This document shows positions 42,219 to 53,868 of a DNA stretch of 60,000 nt, one piece after another. The translations under genes and the position numbers were made by a program. Origin of the DNA: Takakia lepidozioides (lineage: Eukaryota > Streptophyta > Takakiopsida > Takakiales > Takakiaceae); contig CM060731.1 in the NCBI GenBank assembly GCA_030704615.1, forward strand, positions 7,566,001-7,626,000, in the 5' to 3' direction. Numbering within the stretch: position 1 is the first letter of the stretch; every line of letters begins with the position of its first letter. Below the pieces are notes generated by a model that worked only from the letters and a program-made list of their open reading frames with translations, ran no database searches and was not told the origin of the DNA.

Positions 42219-43575
42219 ATGGCAGGTTCAGTGAAGCGAGAACGCCCTCTGCTGTGTGTAGACGACCTAGATCTTACAGTCCGAGATGCAACTTTTGAGG
42301 GTCTTATACTGAGTAGGTATGGCAATGTGAACAAGCCCTCTATTCAGGAGTCTCCCAGCACATGGTCCTATTTGCATTGTGATCCACATATAGGCTTGGT
42401 TTCACAACGGTCAGTGTTACTGTGTCCAGGTCATTGGTCCAAACACACTCAGAGAAGTTCTGCAAAGGCGCTTATGTGCGCTTGGAGAATTTCTCCGTAT
42501 ATCCTAAGCTTAAGTTCGAGAGAGGTGATTTGGTGTACTGTTTGAAGATTACCTCCGCCACCCTTGTGCAGGTCATAGCACCATTTCAGAGCCCTCCAGT
42601 ACTCAAACTTCTTTTGCAAAGACACCATCAGTGCTTTCTCAAAAAGATTCCATGAGAAGTTTGCTACCGTCACTATTGATGTGGTGGTTATAGGAGTACG
42701 TGGTCAGGTGGAACAGCGTTTCGAGCTGACAGTGGCGGATGGACCTTCTCAGCTGGATGTTCAGATTGTAAGTCTCTTACCATTTGTTTGCTTTTGGTTT
42801 TTTCTTTGTTATGTTATTTTAAACTTATTATGGAGTAGTAATGGTATTGTTTGAGTGTATGCAGGTCAGTTTTCTGCCAGCGTTCCATGCAGAATATGAG
42901 CGGTTAGTCCAGCAGTTTCGTAGAGGAGGTGCTACATATGCACTTTTCAAAAACATTGGGGCAACTCAGAGCGGTGACGTGCGGCTGGTCACACTCCCTT
43001 GTACCATTTTCGCTCCTGTTTTGGATGATGACACATGTGCCGCTTTGCAACGAGTGCATAATGCCCACACAGCCCATGGAGGACATGGCATAGCTACCCA
43101 GATAATGATATCTTTTTATTTTCAAGGTTTCTCCTCTTTGTATTTGTTTGCAATTGCATTCTCTTCTCATCTCTAACACCTTTGCTGGTTTTCTATTTTT
43201 CAGGTTACAGGGATTTTTTACATCACCTCGCCTTCCACTCCACCCTTCAAACGAGTGTGTGCCACATGTGGTCTCGAGGACATAGCACGTCAGGATGACG
43301 ACTTGTTCTTTTGTAATGCTTGCAAAATAGCAAGTCACTGTGCCCTTCATGTTTGCATAGCTGGTAGCATTCAGGGTGTGGATGGGATTGTGTAGGTGTA
43401 TGTCAATTCAGATTGGGTGGAGGCCATAGTGGGCATGACCGAGGAAGATCTGAAAAATGCTCATAGAACATACATGCTTTCCATCATCAAGGCGTTCTCT
43501 AGCGTGCGTCATGTGGGACGGTTTTCTTTGAACCCTGTGGGGGATTTGGTTGGATTTGAAGAACATGCAGCTTAG
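42219..43575 (+). pseudogene. RPA70-like OB-fold/zinc-ribbon ssDNA-binding pseudogene, intron-containing
   Basis: Starts at the ATG at 42219 (MAGSVKRERPLLCVDDLDLT). Coding sense then moves between frames: an OB-like block FCKGAYVRLENFSVYPKLKF near 42450; a block FATVTIDVVVIGVRGQVEQR near 42660; a clear GT-AG intron at 42768-42864; then VSFLPAFHAEYERLVQQFRR. Near 43258 lies a zinc-ribbon-like set of cysteines (CATCGLEDIARQDDDLFFCN, then AC), followed by a block like the RPA70 C-terminal domain (LHVCIAGSIQGVDGIV and WVEAIVGMTEEDLKNA). A TAG at about 43393 and frame changes near 42400 and 42590 mark it as a pseudogene. RPA-like genes are known passengers of plant Helitrons, and a Helentron follows on the same strand. 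Confidence 0.65.
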
Positions 43576-44238
43576 TTCTTTTGCTGCATTCAAGAGCATG
43601 CTAGACTAGAGGGCTGCTTTCAGGTGTATCAGGCTTTACAATAGTTTAGTGTATGCTCGGATTTCCTCGGATTAACTTGGACTTCCTACATCTATAGGCT
43701 ATTTGGTTTCATGGTGCTGCTTCATATGTGAAGCATTTTTCCTGAGCATCTCTACTTAGTCAAAGTAGTTCTTACCATGACAATATAGCCCACACAACAT
43801 AATTGGATTTTAGTAATCCATTTTTGTGAGTTGTGTATGGTTTATGGTTGCAATATATGAGTATTTTGACAATATTGTGCCATTCTTGTGTGTTCTTTCA
43901 GTTTTACAGACTCAACCTTTTAATTTACAGCTACATTTTCAGCCAGTCCCTCAGTTAATCAGCCAGTCTCTCACTTAATTTTTCAATTCAGATTTATCTA
44001 CTACAATATTTATGAAATTTAATTCATCCAAACATATAATTTACTATTACTATTGTTCAACAACTCTTTATTCAACGTTTCATTGCCTTGTACATTGCTT
44101 GTTTGTGTTCTTATATGATTTTCAAAATCTATCTAATCTGGCCAACCTCCATTAATATTATTTTCTGTTATAATACAACTTGACCTTAATTCAGTTTTTT
44201 TACAACCTTATTTTTATATCTAATTTACTCTCTTAATA
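43576..44238. other. no gene recognised; AT-rich spacer
   Basis: Strongly AT-rich sequence between the RPA-like pseudogene and the Helentron. Base composition becomes clearly more AT-rich here and stays so to about 50990. Confidence 0.45.
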
Positions 44239-44830
44239 ATGGATACAGAGATAGACTTAATATTACAATTTCAGGATTTGCATCGTGTACATGATTACCA
44301 TTATGTTGTTGGAGACTGTTTATTTGATTCGGTTGCTATTTGCTGCATTATGAAATATCATCTACAGATCTCCGTCGTCAAACCATGAAACATTTTATGC
44401 AAACTTTACAATTGCCCACTGATGAGGTGGCCGAAATGATTCAAATCCACTTTTCTTCGGATGCCCTCTATGAATTACATGGTGTTCGCACAATTGATGA
44501 ATTTGTTCAACAAATGTCCCAAAGTGTTGTTTGTGAGGTTTAGAAGGTGATAATCGTGCCATTTTTTGTTTAGCAAATTATTTACAAAGACCCATTCGGT
44601 TATGGTCTCGAGTAAATAAAAGAATAATATTTTCTGTGGGTGATCAATTTGTTGTGCATACCCCTCTCCAACTACTTTATGACGATAGACACGCTACGAA
44701 GAGTGGACACTTTGAACCTATTATTTTAAAAAGAACTCATTGCACTTCAAATGTTATGCCGTCGACCTCGATTTCAAATTCTCAATCGCTTTCGATTTCG
44801 GGATTTGCAACATCGGTACAACCTCTTTGA
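44239..44830 (+). pseudogene. OTU-like cysteine protease domain of the Helentron
   Basis: From the ATG at 44239, the block VVGDCLFDSVA (near 44308) matches the OTU catalytic D-x-C motif. The frame shifts near 44338 (LQLPTDEVAEMIQIHFSSDA follows) and again near 44600. The C-terminal catalytic His block HATKSGHFEPIILKR is at about 44690-44735. OTU domains are deubiquitinase-type cysteine proteases and occur in several Helentron proteins; their role in transposition is unknown. Three frames are needed, so it is broken. Confidence 0.78.
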
Positions 44831-45155
44831 TATCACAACATGTCACTAAAAAAAGGGGTCGACAACAAAATGATATTATGAACAACACCAATGTAACCCC
44901 GAAAACACCTCGTTTTCAATGGCTACCAACTCATGATGAACACATGTTCAATTTGATGGTCGAGTTTCTGTCGTCCACTCTCAAAGACATAGCGCAGATC
45001 TTCTCCCGTCATCATGCAACTTTGAATCTCACATTTACTCAAATTTATTCTCATTTGCGACGAATATATATATATATATAGCAAAACAAAATACACCGCA
45101 AATTGATTCTCCCATTGCTCCTGATAGTTCAGTCCAACCAATACCTCTTCATTCA

Positions 45156-46290
45156 TTGCATCATTCCAACAATAATCCCATTGAAATTCATGTCAACTCT
45201 GCTCATCGCAGTACATACATAGAAAAAAAATTGTTAAAAAAATTAGCCGTGTATATTCCTATTGTAACAACGGAACAAAATCATGGACAAATGTTTATAT
45301 GTCGAAGTTGTAAATTAATGCTTGACCACGATAAATCTCCTAAATTTGTAGTTCCTAACATAATTCATCTAAATGCTCATATTAATAATGTTCAAAACCT
45401 CAATGCGCTTGAGGAAAGATTAATTGCACCACGTATGGCATTTGCCCAAATATATCAATTGCAAGGTTATGGCCAATACGGTATACGTGGTAGCATTATA
45501 AATGTTCCATCAAATGTTAACAATACACAATCAGTTTTACCTCGCATGTTGAATGACGATACTACCATTGGAGTACTTTTAAAACGTCGTCTGGAATATA
45601 AATCTCCATATTTATCAGGAACTGTTCGTCCCAATTTTATTATATTGGCTTTACATGATCTTGTTACTACTCCATTATACATAGAAGCTAATGTTACCAT
45701 TCGACCACAATGGTTAGGATTATTTGCAATGTCCCATCAAACAGAACAAAATTATATAAAATATCGATGAACCATTAGAAGAATTTAATGAAATATCTCA
45801 AGATGAGTTTGGGGAAATTGTTGAAAATACTACTAGCGATACTCTGGTACAAAATATCCTCAATACTCATAGTGAAGAATTGAATTTTCCTACTTTGTTT
45901 TTTGGACATCCTCGATCAAACACTAGTTCATTGTTTTATCAAGCCATTGCACAATGGGAACTATTACATAAAGATCATGATTTCGCGAGACATATTCCAA
46001 ATCTTTTTTTTTAAGCTATCAAAGTATTAATTCATGGCGTTACATCATCTTCATGGATTCATATTCGTAAAGGTAAACTTCTTGGTAGACAATTGAAAGC
46101 GGGCGAACTTACTGAAAAACCAAATTTAGATAAATTATTACGTTCGGATCTAGGCTATAGGGATTTGGAAAGATTACGAACATCGCCAGATTATTTGGCT
46201 CGTCTTCGGAAACAGGCCTTTGCAATGATTCGACAACTAGGACCACCAACTTTCTTTGTCACATTTACAAGTGCAGAAAGTAAATGACCA
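45156..46290 (+). pseudogene. Helitron N-terminal region (zinc-finger-like and Helitron_like_N domain)
   Basis: A 204-codon frame (45156-45770) contains MFICRSCKLMLDHDKSPKFV, a Cys-x2-Cys block typical of the region before Helitron Rep, then RMAFAQIYQLQGYGQYGIRG and LPRMLNDDTTIGVLLKRRLE. After a shift at 45770 the frame continues to 46013 (stop) and then 46093-46287, which holds the Helitron_like_N segment YLARLRKQAFAMIRQLGPPT, followed by FFVTFTSAES. These precede the HUH nuclease in autonomous Helitrons. Confidence 0.83.
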
Positions 46291-46405
46291 TCTTTACTGC
46301 AAACCATCCATTTGCTCAATCATAAAAAATTGGGAATTCCAAATGACATTCAAAATTTGGAAAGTAAACACGTTGCTGAATTGGTAAGATCGGATCCCGT
46401 TACAT

Positions 46406-48004
46406 GTGCTCGATCATCGAATGGGTGCATTTAGACATGTATTTATGAAAGATCATACCATTTTTGGAACACTCCGTGATTTCTTCTTTGTAACGGAATT
46501 TCAAAGCCAAGGCAGTGAGCATGATCATGGTATGTTATGGATAGCTAATGCACCAATTTACAGGGTTGATAAAAATGATATAATTGAACGATTAGTAGAT
46601 AAATATATAACATCCGATAGTAATGTTCTTCCACCCATTCTACGTGAAGCTCAAACCCATCGGCACAAACGAACATGCAGGAAAAAGAATCAAGCTATAT
46701 GTTGTTTTCATTATCCATTGCCCCCAATGAATTCTACCACAATTTTGGAACCTTTAACAGAACAATTAAACAAACAAGAATTGATGCATTTGAATCAAAT
46801 ATCAACTGTAATATTTACTGAGTTGGACAAAATGTTACATATTGATGAAAAAACATATATAGCTGCTTTACGTAGTAGATTACACAAACCAACTTTATTT
46901 TTAAAAAGAGCATGTAAAGACATTCGCACAAACGCATTCAGCATACATGCGGGTCCACTGTGGCAAGCTAATACTGATGCACAGTATATTCTTGATCCTT
47001 ATGCGGCAGCTAGTTATTGTACATCTTATCTAACTAAAATAGATAAAATTATTACTAATGAATTTCGCACAATCATACAAAAATGTAATTCAGAACAAAT
47101 TGATGCAAATGTCAGAAGCCGTAAAATGGGAAATGTTTTCCTAAATGCACAACAGATGTCTGCTCAATTGGCTGCATATATTGTGTTATCCATACCACTA
47201 TATCATGCATCAAGAACTTTCAAATTCATAAATAAATCATCTCCGCAAGAACGTGCATTTGTATTGAAATCCGATAAAGATTTACGAGGTCTTCCACCCG
47301 AGTCCACAGATATTAAATGTTCATCTGCTATTGACAAATATATTGAGCGACCAACTACATTAGATCACTTGAGTCTTAGTGAATATATAGCAGATTATAA
47401 TATAGATAGAAGTAATATAAAACCGCGGCAAAAATCCCATATTATTAGATATGTGCACTATAACGAACATCGCGATTCCGAGAACTATTATCGAGAACAA
47501 CTTTTACTTTTTCATCCATTTGTGGGAAGCGCAGAATCACAAAAAGGCGACCATGAAACATGGTATGATGCTTATTTGGTTCATAAACCAACTATATTGA
47601 TGAAACGTGACAAATTCATATATAAGTTCCTAACAGAAAACACTACTATCTCAAATTGGAATACATTAGAGACAAAAGCACACGAATTAGCAAAAACCAA
47701 CAATCTTAGTATATGGATGGACAAGTTCATTGATGTTGATATAGAACCAAACGTTTTTGAGTCTTTGACAGATTGCACAAGGATTGAAACATATGACATA
47801 TCAACAGAATTCCATTTGCGTCCTGAAATTGGATTGTCAACAACAATACCGGAGGCAAACATATCTACAACACCTGACAACATTATTCCTAATAAACAAT
47901 TTTATGAACAATTGCGAAAGCTTAATCCAGAACAACGTGCAATTTCGATGACTGCATACACTGAAAACAGATGTTTTCTGACAAACCCTTGCATTTGTTT
48001 CTAA
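46406..48004 (+). pseudogene. Helentron Rep (HUH/Y2 nuclease) segment
   Basis: A 532-codon frame. The HUH motif is EHDHGMLWI (near 46517), after FGTLRDFFFVTEFQSQGSEH. The two-tyrosine active site reads ASYCTSYLTK (near 47010), with the tyrosines four residues apart. FLNAQQMSAQLAAYIVLSIP and SRTFKFINKSSPQER follow, as in other Helitrons. The frame ends with LNPEQRAISM (near 47920) just before the helicase. HUH/Y2 nucleases cut and join single-stranded DNA in rolling-circle transposition. Both catalytic motifs look intact; the protein is separated from N-domain and helicase by frame breaks. Confidence 0.88.
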
Positions 48005-49360
48005 CTGGGGGAGCAGGAACTGGAAAAACGTTTACTTTACTTATTATTATCCAAGGTCTAGCTTAGATTTTATAATAAACATCCACAATCTGACCCACTT
48101 AAGAAAAAAGCAATTCTTATGGCTTACACTGGCAAAGCAGCCTTCAATATTGATGGAACAACCATTCATTCTGGGCTAAGCATACCTCTTAATTGCAAAG
48201 ATTTGCCTTCACTCGGATCAGAACGACTGGACACGTTGGTAAAATCATTTGATCAACTACAATTTATGGTGTTAGATGAAGTGTCTCTTGTGGGTAACAT
48301 GATGCTTACGTTTATTGATCAATGACTACGATCAATTAAACAAATTCATGATACTTTCTTTGGTAATATTGATATTATTATTACTAGAGATTTTTATCAG
48401 GCACCGCCAGTAAGAGATTCGTGGGTTTTTAAGAAAAAACTCGTCCTGATGCTTTAGTTCCCGGTTTTTGGCAGGACTGTGTTAAATGTTACGAACTTAC
48501 TCAAGTAATGCGTCAATCAGATAATGAATTTATTGGCATACTCAATCGACTACGAACATCAACAGCAACCCAACACGATATTAATATTCTAAATCAACAA
48601 TGTTGTCGCCCTCCACCAAACAATCCAACATTTCCACATTTATATTATACCAACAAAAATATGTTAATTCATAATCACAAAACATTCGAGCAAACTAAAG
48701 GATCTGTATATATTTTTGAAGCTGTTGACAAACACCATGATACATGTCCATCTACTTTTAAGCTCTTGGACAATGCAGCCAACATGGCCGGCTTACATAC
48801 AACAATTCATGTTAAAAAAGAGATGTTAATTGAATTATGTGCAGGAAATTATGCAACTCATGATGGTCTAGTAAATGGGGCGGACGGTATATTTAAACAT
48901 ACTTCCGTGTTAACAAATTCAACCCCTTTAATATGGATACAATTTAACAATCCAAAATCTGGTGTTGCTACACGTGCAAAAAATATTCACTTATATAACT
49001 CAACAATAGATAAGTTATGGACTCCAATTCAACCAATTTCTAAAGAGATTCAAATAGTATCAAATACTTCACATATAATTACTAGAACCCAATTTCCTAT
49101 TCAATTAGCAGCCGCTCGAACAATCCATCGTTCTCAAGGCTTAACTTTGGACTATCTAGCATTCGATCCTACAGGGGTATATAAACATGGTTTAAGTTAT
49201 ACAGCTCTGTCACGCATACGTAACAAAGAAAACTTATACCTCTTAGCAAATTTGCAATTGAAAATTTTTCATGTTGACAATGGGGTTGCCGAGGAGATGC
49301 AACGTCTACATACAAGCGCACGATGGAAGTTACTCGTTCCAACTTTGCACATATACAAAC
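47990..49360 (+). pseudogene. Helentron Pif1-family helicase
   Basis: Walker A GGAGTGKTFTL (near 48008) is in a different frame from the Rep segment, with breaks to 48118. MAYTGKAAFNIDGTTIHSGL follows and Walker B FMVLDEVSLVG near 48270. A stop at about 48323 and a frame change near 48440 precede a 443-codon frame (48508-49839) with WQDCVKCYELTQVMRQ-type motif IV just upstream, then AARTIHRSQGLTLDYLAFDP and LSYTALSRIRNKENLYLL (motifs V-VI). Pif1-like helicases unwind DNA 5'-3' and drive Helitron strand displacement. Confidence 0.87.
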
Positions 49361-50036
49361 AATCACATGTAATTATACAGCACTTGAATACAAGATCATT
49401 GTTATTACATAAAGAAGATGTTTTTGCAGACCACAACTTACAAACGGCTCATATTTTATGTTTTAGTGAAACGCACTTCAAACCTAATTCCAATATAAAT
49501 CTGTTTATGGATTCCACAAAATATTCATATATCGCTGTACATGGTAGTCATGGCACCATGATGTTATATGACACAACAATGTCCTTAGTATCTCATGAAG
49601 TGTTTTCATTCTCCGGTGCTGAATATATAATGGCCACTTTCAATAAAAATACAAGAAGAGCTATTCATGTAGTTACTATTTACAAACCTCCATCACTTTC
49701 GATATCTATATTTTTGTCTCAACTACAAACAATTCTTCATAAAATACCACATTTTTGTCCCACCATTATTATAGGGGATTTCAATATAAATATATTAGAA
49801 AAGATTCAACCATGTCAAAACAATTGCTACAATTCATGAGGATGTTCAATATGACACTTCAATTCATGAAAACTACTACAATATATGGTTCACAGTTGGA
49901 CCATATTTGGACAAATACACCTAACCAACAATGTATATCAGGAGTTACAGAGGCATATTGGACAGATCACAAACCCATATATATAGCTTTCAAACTACCA
50001 AACCATGTTGTTAAATATCATCATTCTACAATATAG
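49361..50036 (+). pseudogene. Helentron C-terminal APE-type endonuclease
   Basis: Directly after the helicase in the same frame: VIIQHLNTRSLLLH, FSETHFKPN (SETH motif near 49465), HVVTIYKPPS, then IIIGDFNINI (GDFN motif near 49780). After a frameshift near 49810 it continues with TTIYGSQLDHIWTN and the terminal YWTDHKPIYIAF (SDH-like motif). These are the conserved blocks of non-LTR-type apurinic endonucleases. Fusion to the helicase identifies a Helentron. The protein ends at 50036. Confidence 0.85.
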
Positions 50037-50998
50037 CATGTAAAATACTTCGTTACACACTCCACATTGGAGGGTGGAGCCATTACGTGTCTAGCTGCTT
50101 GTTTTTCAACATGAAGCCCATATCTCATTTTGTATATATTGATGCATGTGTTATGATTTGCTGGTTGTTTGCTATATCTTATTATTATTATTATTATTTA
50201 AAAAATAATTCTAAATTAAGAATATTAAGAATATTTTATCAAACAGCCACTGGCTTTCGGGGTGTTATCCCATTCATTTATAAGAATATAATATAGTAAT
50301 AATAATAATAATATGATTATTATTGTTACTATTTATGTTATTACACTACTTTTCGTCCAATAGAAACACAACACTGGATGTGACAGTGTTTATACCTATG
50401 TTATTAAGTTCACACCCTGATTGGAAATAATTACACGTGTCATATTACCTTTGCTCCACGTATTAGTTGGATGTCAACAAGTTATATAGAGGCCCCAGGG
50501 CTACCACTTATGGAGGAAACACTTATAGACTATATTACAGTTGATCGATTGGTCCTATATTGAGTTTGCTTTTGTTTCATTAATTTCTCTGAGATTACTA
50601 ACAAATGATGGAGGACGATTCCCTCCAATTCCAAATCAATGTTGAAAATAAACATCAATCTAAGTTCTATCATATCTGGCACTTATGAATTTTGACATCC
50701 ATCAACTTATCTTGCAATTTTGGTACTTAATATGGCTTGAACCACCATTGTGTGGGTATATAGTTTTAGCCATACCCTCCAGGTCGGGTAACACGTTGTA
50801 GAACTAAAAAATATATACCCTCTGGGTCAGAGTGTTTTCTTAAATTTGATATAGATATATCATCGGGATAGGGTAAATACCAAGGTTGGACTGGTATCAA
50901 GTTTTTTACATACAAGTCTGGTCCTCGTACCAGACGTATCACAAAACTTTCATACCAGTCTGGTCTATATAATGGTGGATGTATAAGTTTAAGGTAGG
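50037..50998. other. no gene; AT-rich with microsatellites and a long hairpin
   Basis: AT-rich sequence with ATT/TAA microsatellites at about 50178-50212 and 50295-50330, and an imperfect long hairpin at 50889-50960 close to the CFIm68 stop codon. The right part is presumably the 3' UTR of that gene. Confidence 0.5.
50889..50960 (-). repeat. imperfect hairpin with about 32-34-bp arms in the CFIm68 3' region
   Basis: Left arm from 50889 (gactggtatcaag...agtctggt) and right arm ending 50960 (accagac...cataccagtc) are near-complementary around a 6-base loop cctcgt (50922-50927). The outer 9 and inner 7 base pairs are perfect. Confidence 0.7.
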
Positions 50999-53390
50999 TT
51001 ATCTCTCAATCTTGCGTTCAGCCAGCATGCGGCGGCGTTTGCCATGTTCATCTTCCCGGGAACGTGCACGCTCTTCCTCCTCCACCCGGAGCAGCTTATC
51101 TCGTGGCACCCGCACAGCTGCCCTGTCTCTCTCCCAATCCTTCTCCTTCTCTCGCTCTCTTTCCCGTGGCTCCCGGTATGCCTCTCGCTCCCCAACTCGA
51201 TGTCTTTCACGATCCCATTCACTCTCTCTATCTACAACCCTTTCCTCACGACGCCTCCGCTCTGCTGCTGCCCATTCCCCCTCCACTACCCTTTCTCGAG
51301 GACCCATCCTCCCTCCCAACTCAGCACCATAGCCAAAGTCAGGGCCACTCATGTCATCTGCATACACACCTTCCCGCATTCGTCTTTCGTGCTCTTCTGC
51401 ACCCCACCCTGGCATTCCCACTTCTCCCCATCCTGCTGGGGGCCCCTCCATACCCCCTCCGGGTCCCATACTGGGACCATTCCCATTGGCCCTCCCAAAG
51501 AAAGCTGGGTTCACATGGGGGGCCACCCCGGGCAAACCTGGGCCCATTGGAAGGCCCATTGGTGGACCCATTGGAGGTCCAAAGCCTGGCCCCCGAGGTC
51601 CAAAGCCTCCTCCTCCTCCAGGTCCCATACCATAGCCGCCTCCCCGGGACATGGGAGGTCCAAAGCCAGGATCAAATCCCTGCCCCATCATTCCTTGAGG
51701 TGGCATCATATTTCCGGGTGGACCTCCCATGGGGCCACCAGGACCACCAAAAGGGCCCATTCCTCGGGCACGCCCTCTGCTTGAATTCTGATTCCCTCTC
51801 CCACGGTCCATCCCTCCTGGACCACGGCCCGGTTTGGTGTAACCTCGGCCAATGTCTCCACTCTGCCCTGCTACCGAGCCCTTGCCACCCTCCCCCATCT
51901 TCTTGCCTTGCATTTCCCCTCGGCTTTGTCCTGCGGCTTGGCTCTTTCCAACTTGCGCAGCACCCATCTGCTTGATAGTGTGTGGGGATGCAAATGCAAC
52001 CACGCATGCTCGACCATTAAACACATGCCCATCCATTTTCTCCTTGCACACTCGTGCTGCTTGGCTATCATAAAATTCCACCTGGCAGTAGCCCTTGGAC
52101 TTGCCACTGGCCTTCTCCTCGAAAAACTTGAGGTTTTTGATGCGCCCGTAGTCTGAGAGGGCTGCCTCTAGTTCGGCATCAGTGGTCCACCATTGAAGCT
52201 CGCCAACAAACAACATCATGCCCCCATTCTCTGTAACCTGTGCACCATGCTTCGCCATATACTCCACAGCCACATTGCTGTTGGCCCCACCTCCCACATT
52301 GCCACCAATTCCAATAGATCCACCTGTGAAAGAATTTCTCCTTAGCAAAGACTTCTCCAAACATAAATGGTTTAACAGGAAAGATGAATGCTGGCTCAGA
52401 AAGTGCTCCCCCAAAATCCAAAGAATTGGTGCCAGATAAAGCACCTGATCCTTATAAATGTGAAGCCCAGGTATTCAACATTCAGCAGATGTAAAAAAGA
52501 AACAACTTTGAACCCTACAGCGATTTGGAATACACCTTGCAGAAAAATATCCGGAACCCAAGGCCCAAACCACACTCTTTGAGAGAAGTAGAACACTAAC
52601 CTGAGGTGCCTGCTGGCGGCGCCCACCCCGATCCTGTACCTTCGACAACGGTGCGAACCCCTCGCCCAACCCCTGTATCGTTCCCAGCTATCCCATTGCT
52701 TCCTCCTCCTGGTGGCCCACCGCCCTTACCAGTTCTGTCTTTCAACGACGAAGAGGGCCTCCCAGGTTGAACATGAGTGGAAGGCCCCTGGTCGGCCACT
52801 ACCTTGGGTTTCAAGATAGAAAGGGTACCTCGATCCACGTCCATCGCTCCAAAATCTCTCTCTTGCCTAACCCTTGCCCCAACACCAGAACTGTTATACT
52901 CTGGTTGGCCATACTCCATAGCCTCCTCTTGAACCTGGGGCGCCCGAACCGGCCTCCCAGGCTGAAACTCATCTTCTCTACCTTCCTCTTTGGGCCTGAC
53001 CCCTGCACCATACGCCTGCTGTGGTCCTCTGTCACCTTCCTCCTTCACCCTCGCGATATCAGGCGGTCCACTCTCCCGAAATGTCTGCTCGCCCGCATCC
53101 TCAACAATGGCATAATCATCATCTCCCCCAGAATCAATATCCGCATACCCTTGCCCCCCGTTCTGGGCTGTGCCGAAGGCAGGTGCTATCCTGGAAGCAG
53201 CTTGAGGTGGTGGAAACAGCCCAACATTGACATCCCCATACAGATCCTCATAATCCTCTTCCTCCAGCTCCTCCTCCGCCAACGCCGCTATGGCAGTGTG
53301 ACCACTGCCGCCCGTCCGCCCTCCTGTTTCCAGCACGTCCTCATCCTCGTAGTCAAGTTCATCCTCTCCATTGTCCACAAAGGCCATCAC
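50999..53390 (-). CDS. CFIm68/CPSF6-like pre-mRNA 3'-end processing factor
   Basis: Intact host gene on minus with two coding exons: 53390-52601 and 52323-50999, joined by a 277-bp intron with GT (GTTAGT) and AG (TTCACAG) borders. It encodes 704 aa, about the length of plant CFIm large subunits. The N-terminal 260 residues are acidic and low-complexity (DELDYEDEDVLE, EEDYEDLYGDVNVG). One RRM spans about 299-378, with RNP2 LFVGEL, the CPSF6-typical WWTTD block, and RNP1 KGYCQVEF. A Gly/Pro/Met-rich centre (about 420-560) and a charged R/E/D-rich C-terminus (RERVVEGEWAAAERRRREER) follow. CFIm binds UGUA elements with the 25-kDa subunit and sets poly(A) site choice in the nucleus. Skipping the splice would stop the frame at 52596. 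Confidence 0.92.
52324..52600 (-). other. intron of the CFIm68-like gene
   Basis: 277 bp, donor GTTAGT at 52600 and acceptor AG at 52325-52324. Splicing joins TSG to GSIGIGG in phase 1. Confidence 0.88.
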
Positions 53391-53868
53391 ACCCCAATTC
53401 TACAGTCGATCAAGAAACAGATCAATCCCCCGATGCTCACACAGAGATCAAATCCATCGGATGCCTGATCCACATCCCTGCCCCTTCCTGCTCCCCATCC
53501 ACCATCACTACTCTAACCTATTCCGCACAAAATTCAAAGGCAGACTCCGGCAACCTAAAAAACATCAAAATCAAGCTTTTCTTTCTTCCAAAACCTCCCA
53601 CTTCTGCAAAATCTGTCACCAACCCTCAAAGAACGAAATTTCGCAAGCCCAACCTAACGTGTCAGCCGGCACCCAGCGACGACAGAGCGGGTGAGACAAC
53701 GCAAGTCTCAGTCAAAAAACAGAGCGACACACTCTCTCTCTGCACCCACGCCCTCCTCCACAGTAACGGTAGGCTCCCTCTCCGTCCATCGGTCGACCGA
53801 CAAATATTGAAACATGTTATCAGAGACCGCCGGACGGCGTCTCCGAATTCTAGGTCGCCGTTACCACG
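53391..53868. other. 5' region of the CFIm68-like gene
   Basis: Promoter and leader of the minus-strand gene. A short CT-rich stretch (53731-53742) is present. No other gene is seen. A LINE tail begins at 53869, about 480 bp upstream of the start codon. Confidence 0.5.

Larger units (their letters stand above)
44239..50036 (+). mobile_element. Helentron-type Helitron with OTU, Rep, Pif1 helicase and endonuclease, degenerate
   Basis: Coding remains of one large rolling-circle transposon, all on plus and in order: OTU-like cysteine protease (44239-44830), Helitron N-terminal region (45156-46290), HUH/Y2 Rep (46406-47950), Pif1 helicase (47990-49360) and APE-type endonuclease (49360-50036). A C-terminal endonuclease after the helicase is the mark of Helentrons (RepHelEN) as known in animals and fungi. 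Many stops and frameshifts make it inactive. The termini are not resolved; a possible 3' hairpin lies at 50060-50094. Confidence 0.85.

Noticed and set aside
43093-43203. Second intron of the RPA-like gene as a U12-type (ATATC...) intron
   Set aside because: The ATATCTTTTT start is suggestive, but no branch-point block was confirmed and the frame around it is already broken.
51064-51975. 303-codon plus-strand frame opposite the CFIm68 gene
   Set aside because: Antisense shadow of the Gly/Pro-rich exon 2; the minus strand has the RRM and consistent splicing.
52388-52444. Start of a separate 481-aa RNA-binding protein at 52444
   Set aside because: That start lies inside the intron; the GT-AG splice joins the frame cleanly to the upstream acidic exon.
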